A stretch of DNA of 13,379 nt, taken from NCBI GenBank assembly GCA_035547155.1, contig DASZVJ010000252.1, forward strand, positions 1 through 13,379, read 5' to 3'. How positions within the stretch are numbered: the stretch's first letter is position 1; the number at the start of each line of letters is the position of its first letter. This document shows, piece by piece, positions 8,060 to 13,379 of the stretch. Source of the DNA: CAZNMF01 sp035547155. Its GTDB lineage: Bacteria; Acidobacteriota; Vicinamibacteria; Vicinamibacterales; SCN-69-37. The notes beneath the pieces are model-generated. The model was not told where the DNA came from. It did not search any database and saw only the letters and a program-made list of their open reading frames with translations. Position numbers and translations under genes: made by a program.

Positions 8060-8085
8060 GGGCGGCCACAAGGGCCGCCCCTGCG
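8060..8085 (+). repeat. REP-like hairpin element, copy B forward
   Basis: GGGCGGCC-ACAAG-GGCCGCCC with tail CTGCGG, starting 14 bases after the folP stop. Stem is perfect; the tail differs from copy A by one base. Confidence 0.9.
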
Positions 8086-8145
8086 GTTGCAGCGTCGTTG
8101 GGCCGCCCGTACACGCGGTCATGTCAGCGGTTCCTGCACGTCAAT

Positions 8146-8172
8146 GTAGGGGCGGCCCCCTGTGGCCGCCCG
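8146..8172 (-). repeat. REP-like hairpin element, copy B reverse
   Basis: This is the reverse-oriented partner: GTAG tail, GGGCGGCC, loop CCCTGT, GGCCGCCC. The loop is one base longer than in other copies. Between the partners (8086-8145) I see no gene, only a partial stem-like GGGCCGCCC near 8100. Confidence 0.85.
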
Positions 8173-8195
8173 AAGCCCGACAGCCCGATGATCCG

Positions 8196-8266
8196 CAGAT
8201 AGTCAGATAGCCCGATACCAGATAGCGAGATAGTGCGATAGCGCGATAGCGAGATGGCTTGATAGT
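8196..8266. repeat. NNGATAGC octamer tandem array upstream of cdaA
   Basis: Nine head-to-tail units of 8 bp (one of 7) with the core GATAG: CAGATAGT, CAGATAGC, CCGATAC, CAGATAGC, GAGATAGT, GCGATAGC twice, GAGATGGC, TTGATAGT. The array ends 14 bases before the cdaA ATG. A 28-base stretch (8228-8255) is identical to 11191-11218 in the array before pdxJ. Confidence 0.95.
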
Positions 8267-8280
8267 CTTTCCCCGTCCAC

Positions 8281-9093
8281 ATGGCGCGGATCGCGGCTCT
8301 GTTGAATCGGCCCCAGGTGTCGGCGTGGGACATCGTCGACATCCTGATCGTCTCGATCCTGATCTACGAGGCGCTCAAGCTGATTCGCGGCACGCGTGCC
8401 ATGCAGATGGCCATCGGATCGCTGCTCGTCCTGCTGCTGCTCTACATCTCGCAGGAATTTCCGCTGCGCACGGTGGGCTGGCTCATCCGCAACGTGCTCG
8501 CCTACGTCGTGTTCGCGGCCATCGTGCTCTTCCAGGCCGACATTCGCCGCGCGCTCTCGCATCTCGGCCGGGCGCCGTTCTTCCGCTATCTGGGCCGATC
8601 CGAACGGGCCGCCGAGACGCTCGAGGAAGTCGTCACGGCCGCGGGCATGCTGGCGAAGGCGCGCGTCGGCGGCATCATCGTGTTCGAGCGTGAGATCGGC
8701 CTTCGCAACTACGTCGAGAGCGGCATTCCCATCGACGCGCGGGTGAGCTACGACTTGTTGACGACGATCTTTCAGCCGACGACGCCGCTGCACGACGGCG
8801 CGGTGATCATCGCGGAAGAACGGATCGCCGCGGCCGCATGCTTCCTGCCGCTGACCGTCAATCCGCTGCTCGACAAGGACCTGGGCACGCGGCATCGCGC
8901 CGCGATCGGGCTCACCGAAGAGACCGACGCCGTGGCCGTCGTCATCTCCGAAGAGCGCGGGGAGATCTCGATCGCGCGCCAGGGGAGGCTGAGCCGCCGG
9001 CTGACGCTCGACGACCTGCGGCATCGGCTGCGGACGCTGCTGCTGCACCGGCGATCGGAAGAGCCCACCGCGGCCGTGGAGGTCGACGCCTGA
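8281..9093 (+). CDS. cdaA: Diadenylate cyclase (c-di-AMP synthase) CdaA
   Basis: CdaA condenses two ATP into the second messenger c-di-AMP at the membrane. The 270-residue product has three predicted membrane helices (about 17-34, 41-58 and 65-85), a linker helix, and a DAC domain with the catalytic PLHDGAVII motif (DGA 172-174) and GTRHRAAIG (RHR 204-206), both intact. Size and layout match CdaA (about 270 residues) rather than DisA. The next two genes, ybbR/cdaR and glmM, form the conserved cda operon known from Firmicutes, where both partner proteins modulate CdaA. Start ATG 8281 has no visible Shine-Dalgarno and follows a repeat array. The last codons overlap ybbR (TGATG). Confidence 0.95.
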   Translation: MARIAALLNRPQVSAWDIVDILIVSILIYEALKLIRGTRAMQMAIGSLLVLLLLYISQEFPLRTVGWLIRNVLAYVVFAAIVLFQADIRRALSHLGRAPFFRYLGRSERAAETLEEVVTAAGMLAKARVGGIIVFEREIGLRNYVESGIPIDARVSYDLLTTIFQPTTPLHDGAVIIAEERIAAAACFLPLTVNPLLDKDLGTRHRAAIGLTEETDAVAVVISEERGEISIARQGRLSRRLTLDDLRHRLRTLLLHRRSEEPTAAVEVDA

Positions 9094-9737
9094 TGGCGTG
9101 GCGTCCGCTCCGCAACATCGGATTGAAGCTGGCCGCGCTCTCGCTCGGCTGCATTCTCTGGTACACCGTCAGCGGCCATGTGATCGAGCGGCGCTTGCCG
9201 GCGCCCGTGTTCTATCGCAATCTTCCGGCGCCGCTGCAGCTGACGGGCGATCAGATGGACACCGTCAACGTCCAGGTCCGCGGCGACGACAACATCGTCG
9301 GCCCGTTGGCCGAAGGTCAGCTGCAGGTGATGGTCGATCTCGGCGACGCGCGTCCGGGCACGAGCATCATTCCGCTCCGCGTCGACGATGTGGTTGCGCC
9401 GTCCGGCGTCGACGTGGTGATGATCGATCCCGGCAGCGTCACGGTGACGCTCGAGCGCACGGCGCAGATCGACGTCACGGTCACCCCGACGATCGAAGGC
9501 CAGCCCGCGGCCGGGTATGTCGCCGGCCCGGCGCGCGTCGAGCCGGGCACCGTGACGGTCATCGGACCGGAGAGCGCGCTGCATTCCGCGATCACGGTCA
9601 TCACCGAGCGCGTTGTGCTTGACGGCCGCTCGGAGACGTTCTCACAGGACGTCGGCGTCGGCGTCACCGACGCGCGGCTGCGCGTGCTCAAGCCGCGCGC
9701 CGTGCGCATTACGATTCCCATTACGAAAGCACCTTGA
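9093..9737 (+). CDS. cdaR: YbbR-domain protein, CdaA regulator
   Basis: The 214-residue protein has one N-terminal membrane helix (NIGLKLAALSLGCILWYTVSG, about 8-28) and then extracytoplasmic beta-rich YbbR-type repeats: residues about 29-110 (ending ...DPGSVTVTLERTAQ) and about 111-190 (EPGTVTVIGPESALHSAITVITERVVLDG). The phrase 'P..V.V.GPES.L..I..V.TE.VDL.G' is the family hallmark. In Firmicutes CdaR binds CdaA and tunes c-di-AMP synthesis. The ATG overlaps the cdaA stop by one base (TGATG) and the glmM start lies three bases after its stop, so the three are coupled. Two repeats is fewer than the four of some Firmicute CdaR proteins. Confidence 0.88.
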   Translation: MAWRPLRNIGLKLAALSLGCILWYTVSGHVIERRLPAPVFYRNLPAPLQLTGDQMDTVNVQVRGDDNIVGPLAEGQLQVMVDLGDARPGTSIIPLRVDDVVAPSGVDVVMIDPGSVTVTLERTAQIDVTVTPTIEGQPAAGYVAGPARVEPGTVTVIGPESALHSAITVITERVVLDGRSETFSQDVGVGVTDARLRVLKPRAVRITIPITKAP

Positions 9738-9740
9738 TCT

Positions 9741-11075
9741 GTGGCACAGCGACTGTTTGGAACTGATGGTGTGCGCGGCGTGGCCGGCCAGTGGCCGCTC
9801 GATCCGCCGACGGTCGCGCGGCTCGGCGCCGCGCTCGTGCGCGCGCTGCCGCACGCGAATCCGCGGCTCGTCGTCGGCCGCGACACGCGCGAGTCGGGCG
9901 AGTGGATCGAGCGCGAGCTGGCGCGCGGTGCGACGGGCGAAGGCGCGACGGTGACGAGCGCCGGCGTCGTGCCGACGCCCGCCGTCGCGTATCTGGCCGG
10001 CGCGCTCGACTTCGATCTGGGCGTCGTCCTGTCGGCGTCGCACAATCCGTACGGCGACAACGGCATCAAGGTGTTCTCCGGCCGCGGTGAGAAGTTCGGC
10101 GAAGCCGAAGAGCGCGCGGTCGAGGCCGTCGTCGCCGATCGGAGCTGGTCGGTCGCGGCCGGCAGCGAAGCGCGCATCGTGCAGGCGCCGCTCGTCGACG
10201 CGTATCTCGAGCACGTGCGGCGCATGCTGCCGGAGGCCGGCGCGATCGCCGGCATGCGCATCGCGATCGACATGGCCAACGGCGCGACGACCACGACCGC
10301 GGTGCCGCTGTTGAAGGCGCTGGGCTTCGACGTCGTCGCGATTGGCGATCGGCCGAACGGCCGGAACATCAATCTCGACTGCGGATCGACGCATCCGGCC
10401 GCGCTCGCGGCGGCGGTCGTCGCGCGGCAGTGCCGCGTCGGCATCGCGTTCGACGGCGACGGCGATCGCGCGATCTTCGTCGACGAGCGCGGGCACATCG
10501 TCGACGGCGACGCCGTGCTGCTCGTGCTGGCCCGTGCGTATCAGCAGGCGGGACGGCTGGCCGGCGACACGGTCGTCGCCACCGTGATGAGCAACATCGG
10601 CCTCGAGATCGCGCTGAAGCGCCACGGCATCGCGTTGATTCGCACGGCGGTCGGCGACAAGTACGTGATGGACGAGATGATGCGCGGCGGCTACGTCATC
10701 GGCGGCGAGCAGTCCGGCCACGTGATTCTCGTCGAGCATCTGCCGACGGGCGACGGCTTGGCGACGGCGCTCGCCGTGCTGCGGGTGATGGCGCACACGG
10801 GCGCGACGTTGTCGTCGCTCGCGTCCGAGCTCGTCACGTATCCGCAGACGCTGGTGAACGTGCGCGTGAAAGAGAAGGTGGCCGTCGACACGGTGCCCGC
10901 GATTCACGACGCGATCGCGCGAGTCCAGTCCGCCCTCGACGGCCGCGGCCGCGTGCTGGTGCGCTATTCCGGCACTGAACCGCTGCTGCGGATCATGATC
11001 GAGGGCGAGGACCTGAAATCGGTGCACGCCTGGGCCGAAGAAATCGCCGCCGCCGTCCGCGACTCGCTCACGTAG
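9741..11075 (+). CDS. glmM: Phosphoglucosamine mutase
   Basis: GlmM converts glucosamine-6-phosphate to glucosamine-1-phosphate on the route to UDP-GlcNAc, the precursor of peptidoglycan and LPS. The 444-residue product matches the usual length and has every family motif: FGTDGVRG at the start, the phosphoserine loop VVLSASHNPYGDNGIK (S100), the metal loop DGDGDR (D238, D240, D242), the sugar-binding GGEQSGH, and the C-terminal phosphate-binding RYSGTEPLLRIMIEG. The start is GTG 9741, placed so that FGTDGVRG begins at residue 6 as in other GlmM. Located directly after ybbR with a three-base gap. GlmM is known to bind and inhibit CdaA in Firmicutes, so the operon links cell-wall precursor supply and c-di-AMP. 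Confidence 0.97.
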   Translation: MAQRLFGTDGVRGVAGQWPLDPPTVARLGAALVRALPHANPRLVVGRDTRESGEWIERELARGATGEGATVTSAGVVPTPAVAYLAGALDFDLGVVLSASHNPYGDNGIKVFSGRGEKFGEAEERAVEAVVADRSWSVAAGSEARIVQAPLVDAYLEHVRRMLPEAGAIAGMRIAIDMANGATTTTAVPLLKALGFDVVAIGDRPNGRNINLDCGSTHPAALAAAVVARQCRVGIAFDGDGDRAIFVDERGHIVDGDAVLLVLARAYQQAGRLAGDTVVATVMSNIGLEIALKRHGIALIRTAVGDKYVMDEMMRGGYVIGGEQSGHVILVEHLPTGDGLATALAVLRVMAHTGATLSSLASELVTYPQTLVNVRVKEKVAVDTVPAIHDAIARVQSALDGRGRVLVRYSGTEPLLRIMIEGEDLKSVHAWAEEIAAAVRDSLT

Positions 11076-11083
11076 CATCGAGC

Positions 11084-11110
11084 GGGCGACCACAAGGGTC
11101 GCCCCTACGG
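11084..11110 (+). repeat. REP-like hairpin element, copy C forward
   Basis: GGGCGACC-ACAAG-GGTCGCCC with tail CTACGG, eight bases after the glmM stop. Compared with copies A and B, one stem pair has changed from G-C to A-T on both sides, so the hairpin is kept. Confidence 0.9.
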
Positions 11111-11116
11111 GGCAGT

Positions 11117-11142
11117 GTAGGGGCCGCCCTTGTGGCGGCCCG
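11117..11142 (-). repeat. REP-like hairpin element, copy C reverse
   Basis: Reverse partner of the unit above: GTAG tail, GGGCCGCC, loop CTTGT, GGCGGCCC. Only six bases separate the two elements here, so they could also form one large cruciform. Confidence 0.9.
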
Positions 11143-11165
11143 GCGCACAGAATAGAGCCGCGAGG

Positions 11166-11229
11166 CAGATAACCAGATAATCCCGATATCAGATAGTGCG
11201 ATAGCGCGATAGCGAGATAGTTCGATACG
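11166..11229. repeat. NNGATAGC octamer tandem array upstream of pdxJ
   Basis: Eight units of exactly 8 bp: CAGATAAC, CAGATAAT, CCCGATAT, CAGATAGT, GCGATAGC twice, GAGATAGT, TCGATACG. It ends 11 bases before the pdxJ ATG. The middle is identical to part of the array before cdaA. Confidence 0.95.
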
Positions 11230-11240
11230 AAAAGTCTTCC

Positions 11241-12023
11241 ATGATTGCTCTTTCCGTCAACATCAACAAAGTCGCCACGCTCCGGAATTCCCGCGGCGGA
11301 CAGGAGCCGAGCGTGCTCAAGGCGGTCGACATCTGCGTCGCCGCCGGCGCGCCTGGGATCACCGTCCATCCGCGCGGCGACGAGCGGCACATTCGGCGCG
11401 GGGACGTCTTCGACGTCGCGGCGTTCCTGCGCGATCGCGTCACGACCGAGGGCACGAGGCCCGAGCTCAACATCGAAGGCGATCCGAGGCCGGAGTTGAT
11501 CGATCTCGTCCTGGCCGTCAAGCCCGATCAGTGCACGCTCGTGCCCGTCGTGCCGGGCGAGCTCACGAGCCAGGCCGGATGGACCGCCGGATCCGAGCCG
11601 CGTGATCTGCGCGACATCGTCGCGCGTCTGAAGGACGCCGGCGTTCGCGTCAGTCTGTTCATCGATCCGGCGGCGGACGCCGTGCGCTGGGCCGACGATC
11701 GCGGCGCCGATCGCGTCGAGCTCTACACCGAGCCGTTCGCCTCCGCGTTCGCGCGCGGCGAGAGCGACGGACGCGCGTCGTTCGCGACGTACGCGGCGGC
11801 GGCTGAAGCCGCACACGCACGCGGCCTCGGCATCAACGCCGGCCACGATCTCGATCTGAAGAACCTCGTGCTGTTCCGGACGCTGCCGCACCTGGAGGAA
11901 GTGTCGATCGGCCACGCGCTCATCGGCCGCGCGCTCTGGGTCGGGCTCGATCGGGTCGTGCGGGAGTATCTGTCCGTGCTGCGCGCCGCCGACGAGCCAC
12001 GCCGCCCGCCGGCCGCAGTATGA
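11241..12023 (+). CDS. pdxJ: Pyridoxine 5'-phosphate synthase
   Basis: PdxJ closes the pyridine ring from 1-deoxyxylulose 5-phosphate and 3-amino-1-hydroxyacetone phosphate, the last ring-forming step of the DXP-dependent vitamin B6 route; its product is oxidised to PLP, the cofactor of the aminotransferase upstream. The 260-residue product has the TIM-barrel motifs VNINKVATLRNSRG (7-20), GITVHPRGDERHI (39-51), NIEG, CTLVPVVPGELTSQ, VSLFIDP, VELYTE, GINAGHDLDLKNL and VSIGHALIGRAL. Length is slightly above the usual 240-250 because of a charged C-terminal tail. ATG 11241 gives the standard N-terminus (MIALSVNINKVA). In many Proteobacteria acpS follows pdxJ; here it does not. Confidence 0.95.
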   Translation: MIALSVNINKVATLRNSRGGQEPSVLKAVDICVAAGAPGITVHPRGDERHIRRGDVFDVAAFLRDRVTTEGTRPELNIEGDPRPELIDLVLAVKPDQCTLVPVVPGELTSQAGWTAGSEPRDLRDIVARLKDAGVRVSLFIDPAADAVRWADDRGADRVELYTEPFASAFARGESDGRASFATYAAAAEAAHARGLGINAGHDLDLKNLVLFRTLPHLEEVSIGHALIGRALWVGLDRVVREYLSVLRAADEPRRPPAAV

Positions 12024-12039
12024 TCATGAGTCGCCATTC

Positions 12040-12660
12040 ATGAGACGCGATTCACTGGTCTTCGGGCTCGCAGGCACGTTCTTCGGCGTGCTGGTGGGAT
12101 GGATCATCGGCACGCAGCACGCGGCCGCGCCGCCGGCCGCCGCACCCGCACCCGCGGCCGCCACGGCGCCGGCCCAGAGCAGCAGCACCGCGTCGACGGC
12201 CGCGCCGTTCGATGCGGCCAGAGCCGCGGCGCTCGAGCGCCAGGCCACTGCCGCGCCGTCCGATGCCGCCGTGCGCGAGCAGCTCGGCAATCTCTACTTC
12301 GATGCCGAGCGCTTCGATCAGGCGATCACGTGGTACGAGGCCGCGTTCAAGCTCGATCCGAAGAACGTCAACCTCAGCACCGATCTCGGCGTCGCGTACT
12401 ACTACACGAACCAGACCGATCGCGCGCTCGCGCAGCTCGATCGATCGCTCGCGCTCGATCCCAATCACTTGAAGACGCTGCTCAATCAGGGCATCGTGCT
12501 CGCGATGGGGAAGAACGACTTCGCCGGCGCCGAGCGCGCGTGGGAGCGGGTCGTCTCGATTGCGCCCGACAGCGAAGAAGCGCGGCGCGCGAAGCAGGGC
12601 CTCGAGGGCATCCGCTCGCATCCGAACGTCGGCAGCGGCGCGCCGGCCGATGCGAAGTAG
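12040..12660 (+). CDS. Membrane-anchored TPR protein
   Basis: The 206-residue protein has one N-terminal membrane helix (about 7-24), an Ala/Pro-rich linker (27-56) and about three tetratricopeptide repeats: residues 74-107 (AVREQLGNLYFDAERFDQAITWYEAAFKLDP), 108-141 and 142-176, each ending in a D-P or A-P turn. The Ala/Pro linker suggests the repeats sit in the periplasm, reaching away from the membrane. TPRs bind other proteins; the partner is unknown. The architecture resembles the C-terminal half of CcmH/NrfG-type cytochrome assembly factors, but no cytochrome maturation genes are nearby, so I leave it unnamed. It follows pdxJ by 16 bases with no Shine-Dalgarno and precedes the next gene by six bases. 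Confidence 0.85.
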   Translation: MRRDSLVFGLAGTFFGVLVGWIIGTQHAAAPPAAAPAPAAATAPAQSSSTASTAAPFDAARAAALERQATAAPSDAAVREQLGNLYFDAERFDQAITWYEAAFKLDPKNVNLSTDLGVAYYYTNQTDRALAQLDRSLALDPNHLKTLLNQGIVLAMGKNDFAGAERAWERVVSIAPDSEEARRAKQGLEGIRSHPNVGSGAPADAK

Positions 12661-12666
12661 ACCGCC

Positions 12667-12939
12667 ATGCTCTTTCTCCTGTGGCTGCTGCGCGTCCTCA
12701 TCATCCTGCTGATCCTGCGGTACATCGTCGCGTTCTTCACGCCGAGGCGGCCGGCGCCCGCGCCGAGGCGCGCGCCGCAGCGGCCGATCGAGCGCACGGG
12801 CGGCACGCTCGTCCGCGATCCGCAGTGCGGCACGTACGTGCCGGAGTCCGGCGCGCTGGCGCTCACGCGCGGCAGCGAGACGATGCACTTCTGTTCGACG
12901 ACGTGTCGCGACGCGTGGGCGCTCGCACATCCCAAATGA
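12667..12939 (+). CDS. Small membrane protein with C-terminal Cys cluster (PP0621-like)
   Basis: The 90-residue protein has one membrane helix (about 3-24), a basic Arg/Pro-rich linker (26-43) and a compact C-terminal module: GGTLVRDPQCGTYVPESGALAL, then MHFCSTTCRDAW. Cysteines are C54, C76 and C80, with H74 beside them; a metal site made from C-x21-C-x3-C (with His) is likely. The pattern 'xxDPxCGTYV...FCSxxCRDxW' is that of the PP0621/YHS-like small membrane proteins found in many Gram-negative bacteria, with no fixed function. It lies between the TPR gene and the aldolase gene, both within about ten bases, so it is probably in one operon with them. Confidence 0.75.
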   Translation: MLFLLWLLRVLIILLILRYIVAFFTPRRPAPAPRRAPQRPIERTGGTLVRDPQCGTYVPESGALALTRGSETMHFCSTTCRDAWALAHPK

Positions 12940-12948
12940 GGTGGCACC

Positions 12949-13379
12949 GTGACGCCTGACGAGCAGTTGCGGAGCGACATCTGCGAGGTCGGCCGGCGCC
13001 TGTGGTGGCGCGGTTTCGTCGCGTCGAACGACGGCAACATCAGCGTGCGCATCGCATCGGATCGGCTGCTGATGACGCCGGCCAGCGTGTCCAAGGGCTT
13101 CATGACGCCGGACATGATGGTGATCACCGATCTCGACGGCACGCTCGTGTCCGGTGCACCCGGCCGCAAGCCTTCGTCCGAGACGTTGATGCACCTGGTC
13201 GCGTATCGCGAGCGGCCAGACGTCGGGGCCGTCGTGCACGCACATCCGCCGTTGTCGACGGGATTCGCCGTCGCCGGTATCGCGCTCGATCGCGCCGTGC
13301 TCGCGGAGGTCGTGACCACGCTCGGCAGCATTCCGATCGCGGACTACGGGACGCCGTCGACGACCGAGCTCGCCGACGC
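12949..13379 (+). CDS. Class II aldolase/adducin-family protein, 5' part
   Basis: The first 143 residues are visible before the window ends. Family marks are SNDGNISVR (26-34), MTPASVSKG (42-50) for phosphate binding, KPSSETLMH (74-82) with the likely catalytic Glu at 78, and HAHPP (98-102) with two of the zinc-binding His. LGSIPIADYGTPST (125-138) also fits FucA-type enzymes. These zinc enzymes split or epimerise sugar phosphates such as L-fuculose-1-phosphate or L-ribulose-5-phosphate; some are methylthioribulose-phosphate dehydratases. Substrate not assignable from the 5' half. The start is GTG 12949, preceded by a strong Shine-Dalgarno, GAGGTGG (12938-12944), which overlaps the previous stop codon. 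Confidence 0.88.
   Translation, partial: MTPDEQLRSDICEVGRRLWWRGFVASNDGNISVRIASDRLLMTPASVSKGFMTPDMMVITDLDGTLVSGAPGRKPSSETLMHLVAYRERPDVGAVVHAHPPLSTGFAVAGIALDRAVLAEVVTTLGSIPIADYGTPSTTELAD

Noticed and set aside
8196..8266. CRISPR array (also considered for 2052-2136, 7151-7178 and 11166-11229)
   Set aside because: Units are 7-8 bp with no unique spacers, and no cas gene is present.
11076..11240. Riboswitch upstream of pdxJ or cdaA
   Set aside because: The gaps are filled with REP hairpins and octamer arrays; no known aptamer core was seen.
9642..11915. 757-residue minus-strand open frame opposite glmM and pdxJ
   Set aside because: It runs through two recognised genes and the repeat-filled gap between them; the repeats are open on that strand by composition.

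Overview
The window is GC-rich (roughly two thirds G+C by eye) bacterial chromosome and is mostly housekeeping. Gene order, codon use and the style of intergenic repeats fit an environmental Acidobacteriota, perhaps class Vicinamibacteria. That placement is inference from memory; there is no rRNA here to prove it.

Layout. Positions 1-1004 hold the 3' end of a small helical hypothetical protein on the plus strand, a strong hairpin terminator, and a minus-strand type II toxin-antitoxin pair (addiction-module antitoxin, then a ParE/RelE-like toxin). At 1159-2022 is a secreted M28-family zinc peptidase, followed by an octamer tandem array and a fold-type I PLP aminotransferase (2156-3451). From 3601 comes the core block: promoter, tRNA(CAU), tilS, ftsH, folP, cdaA, ybbR/cdaR, glmM, pdxJ, all on the plus strand. 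Then come a membrane-anchored TPR protein, a small membrane protein with a Cys cluster, and the 5' part of a class II aldolase that runs off the window.

How the genes work together. tilS makes lysidine in the tRNA-Ile2(CAU) anticodon, and a CAU tRNA lies 11 bases upstream of it on what looks like the same transcript. FtsH is membrane protein quality control; FolP is folate synthesis; CdaA and YbbR make and regulate c-di-AMP; GlmM makes glucosamine-1-phosphate for the cell wall and is a known partner of CdaA in Firmicutes; PdxJ makes the B6 vitamer. Junctions tilS/ftsH, cdaA/ybbR and ybbR/glmM overlap or nearly touch, so they are translationally coupled. The other junctions (aminotransferase/tRNA, ftsH/folP, folP/cdaA, glmM/pdxJ) are opened up by short repeats.

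The unusual content is in those repeats rather than in a new gene system. I see (a) a hairpin REP-like element present as inverted pairs in three gaps, (b) a TTCGAAC heptamer array both inside the tilS coding region and between ftsH and folP, where it sits in the place of the expected folP start, (c) an octamer NNGATAGC array before cdaA and before pdxJ, and (d) a GTCCCCTG octamer array with G-quadruplex potential before the aminotransferase. I found no convincing novel defence, secretion or biosynthetic system. No stretch longer than about 240 bases lacks a gene or RNA feature.
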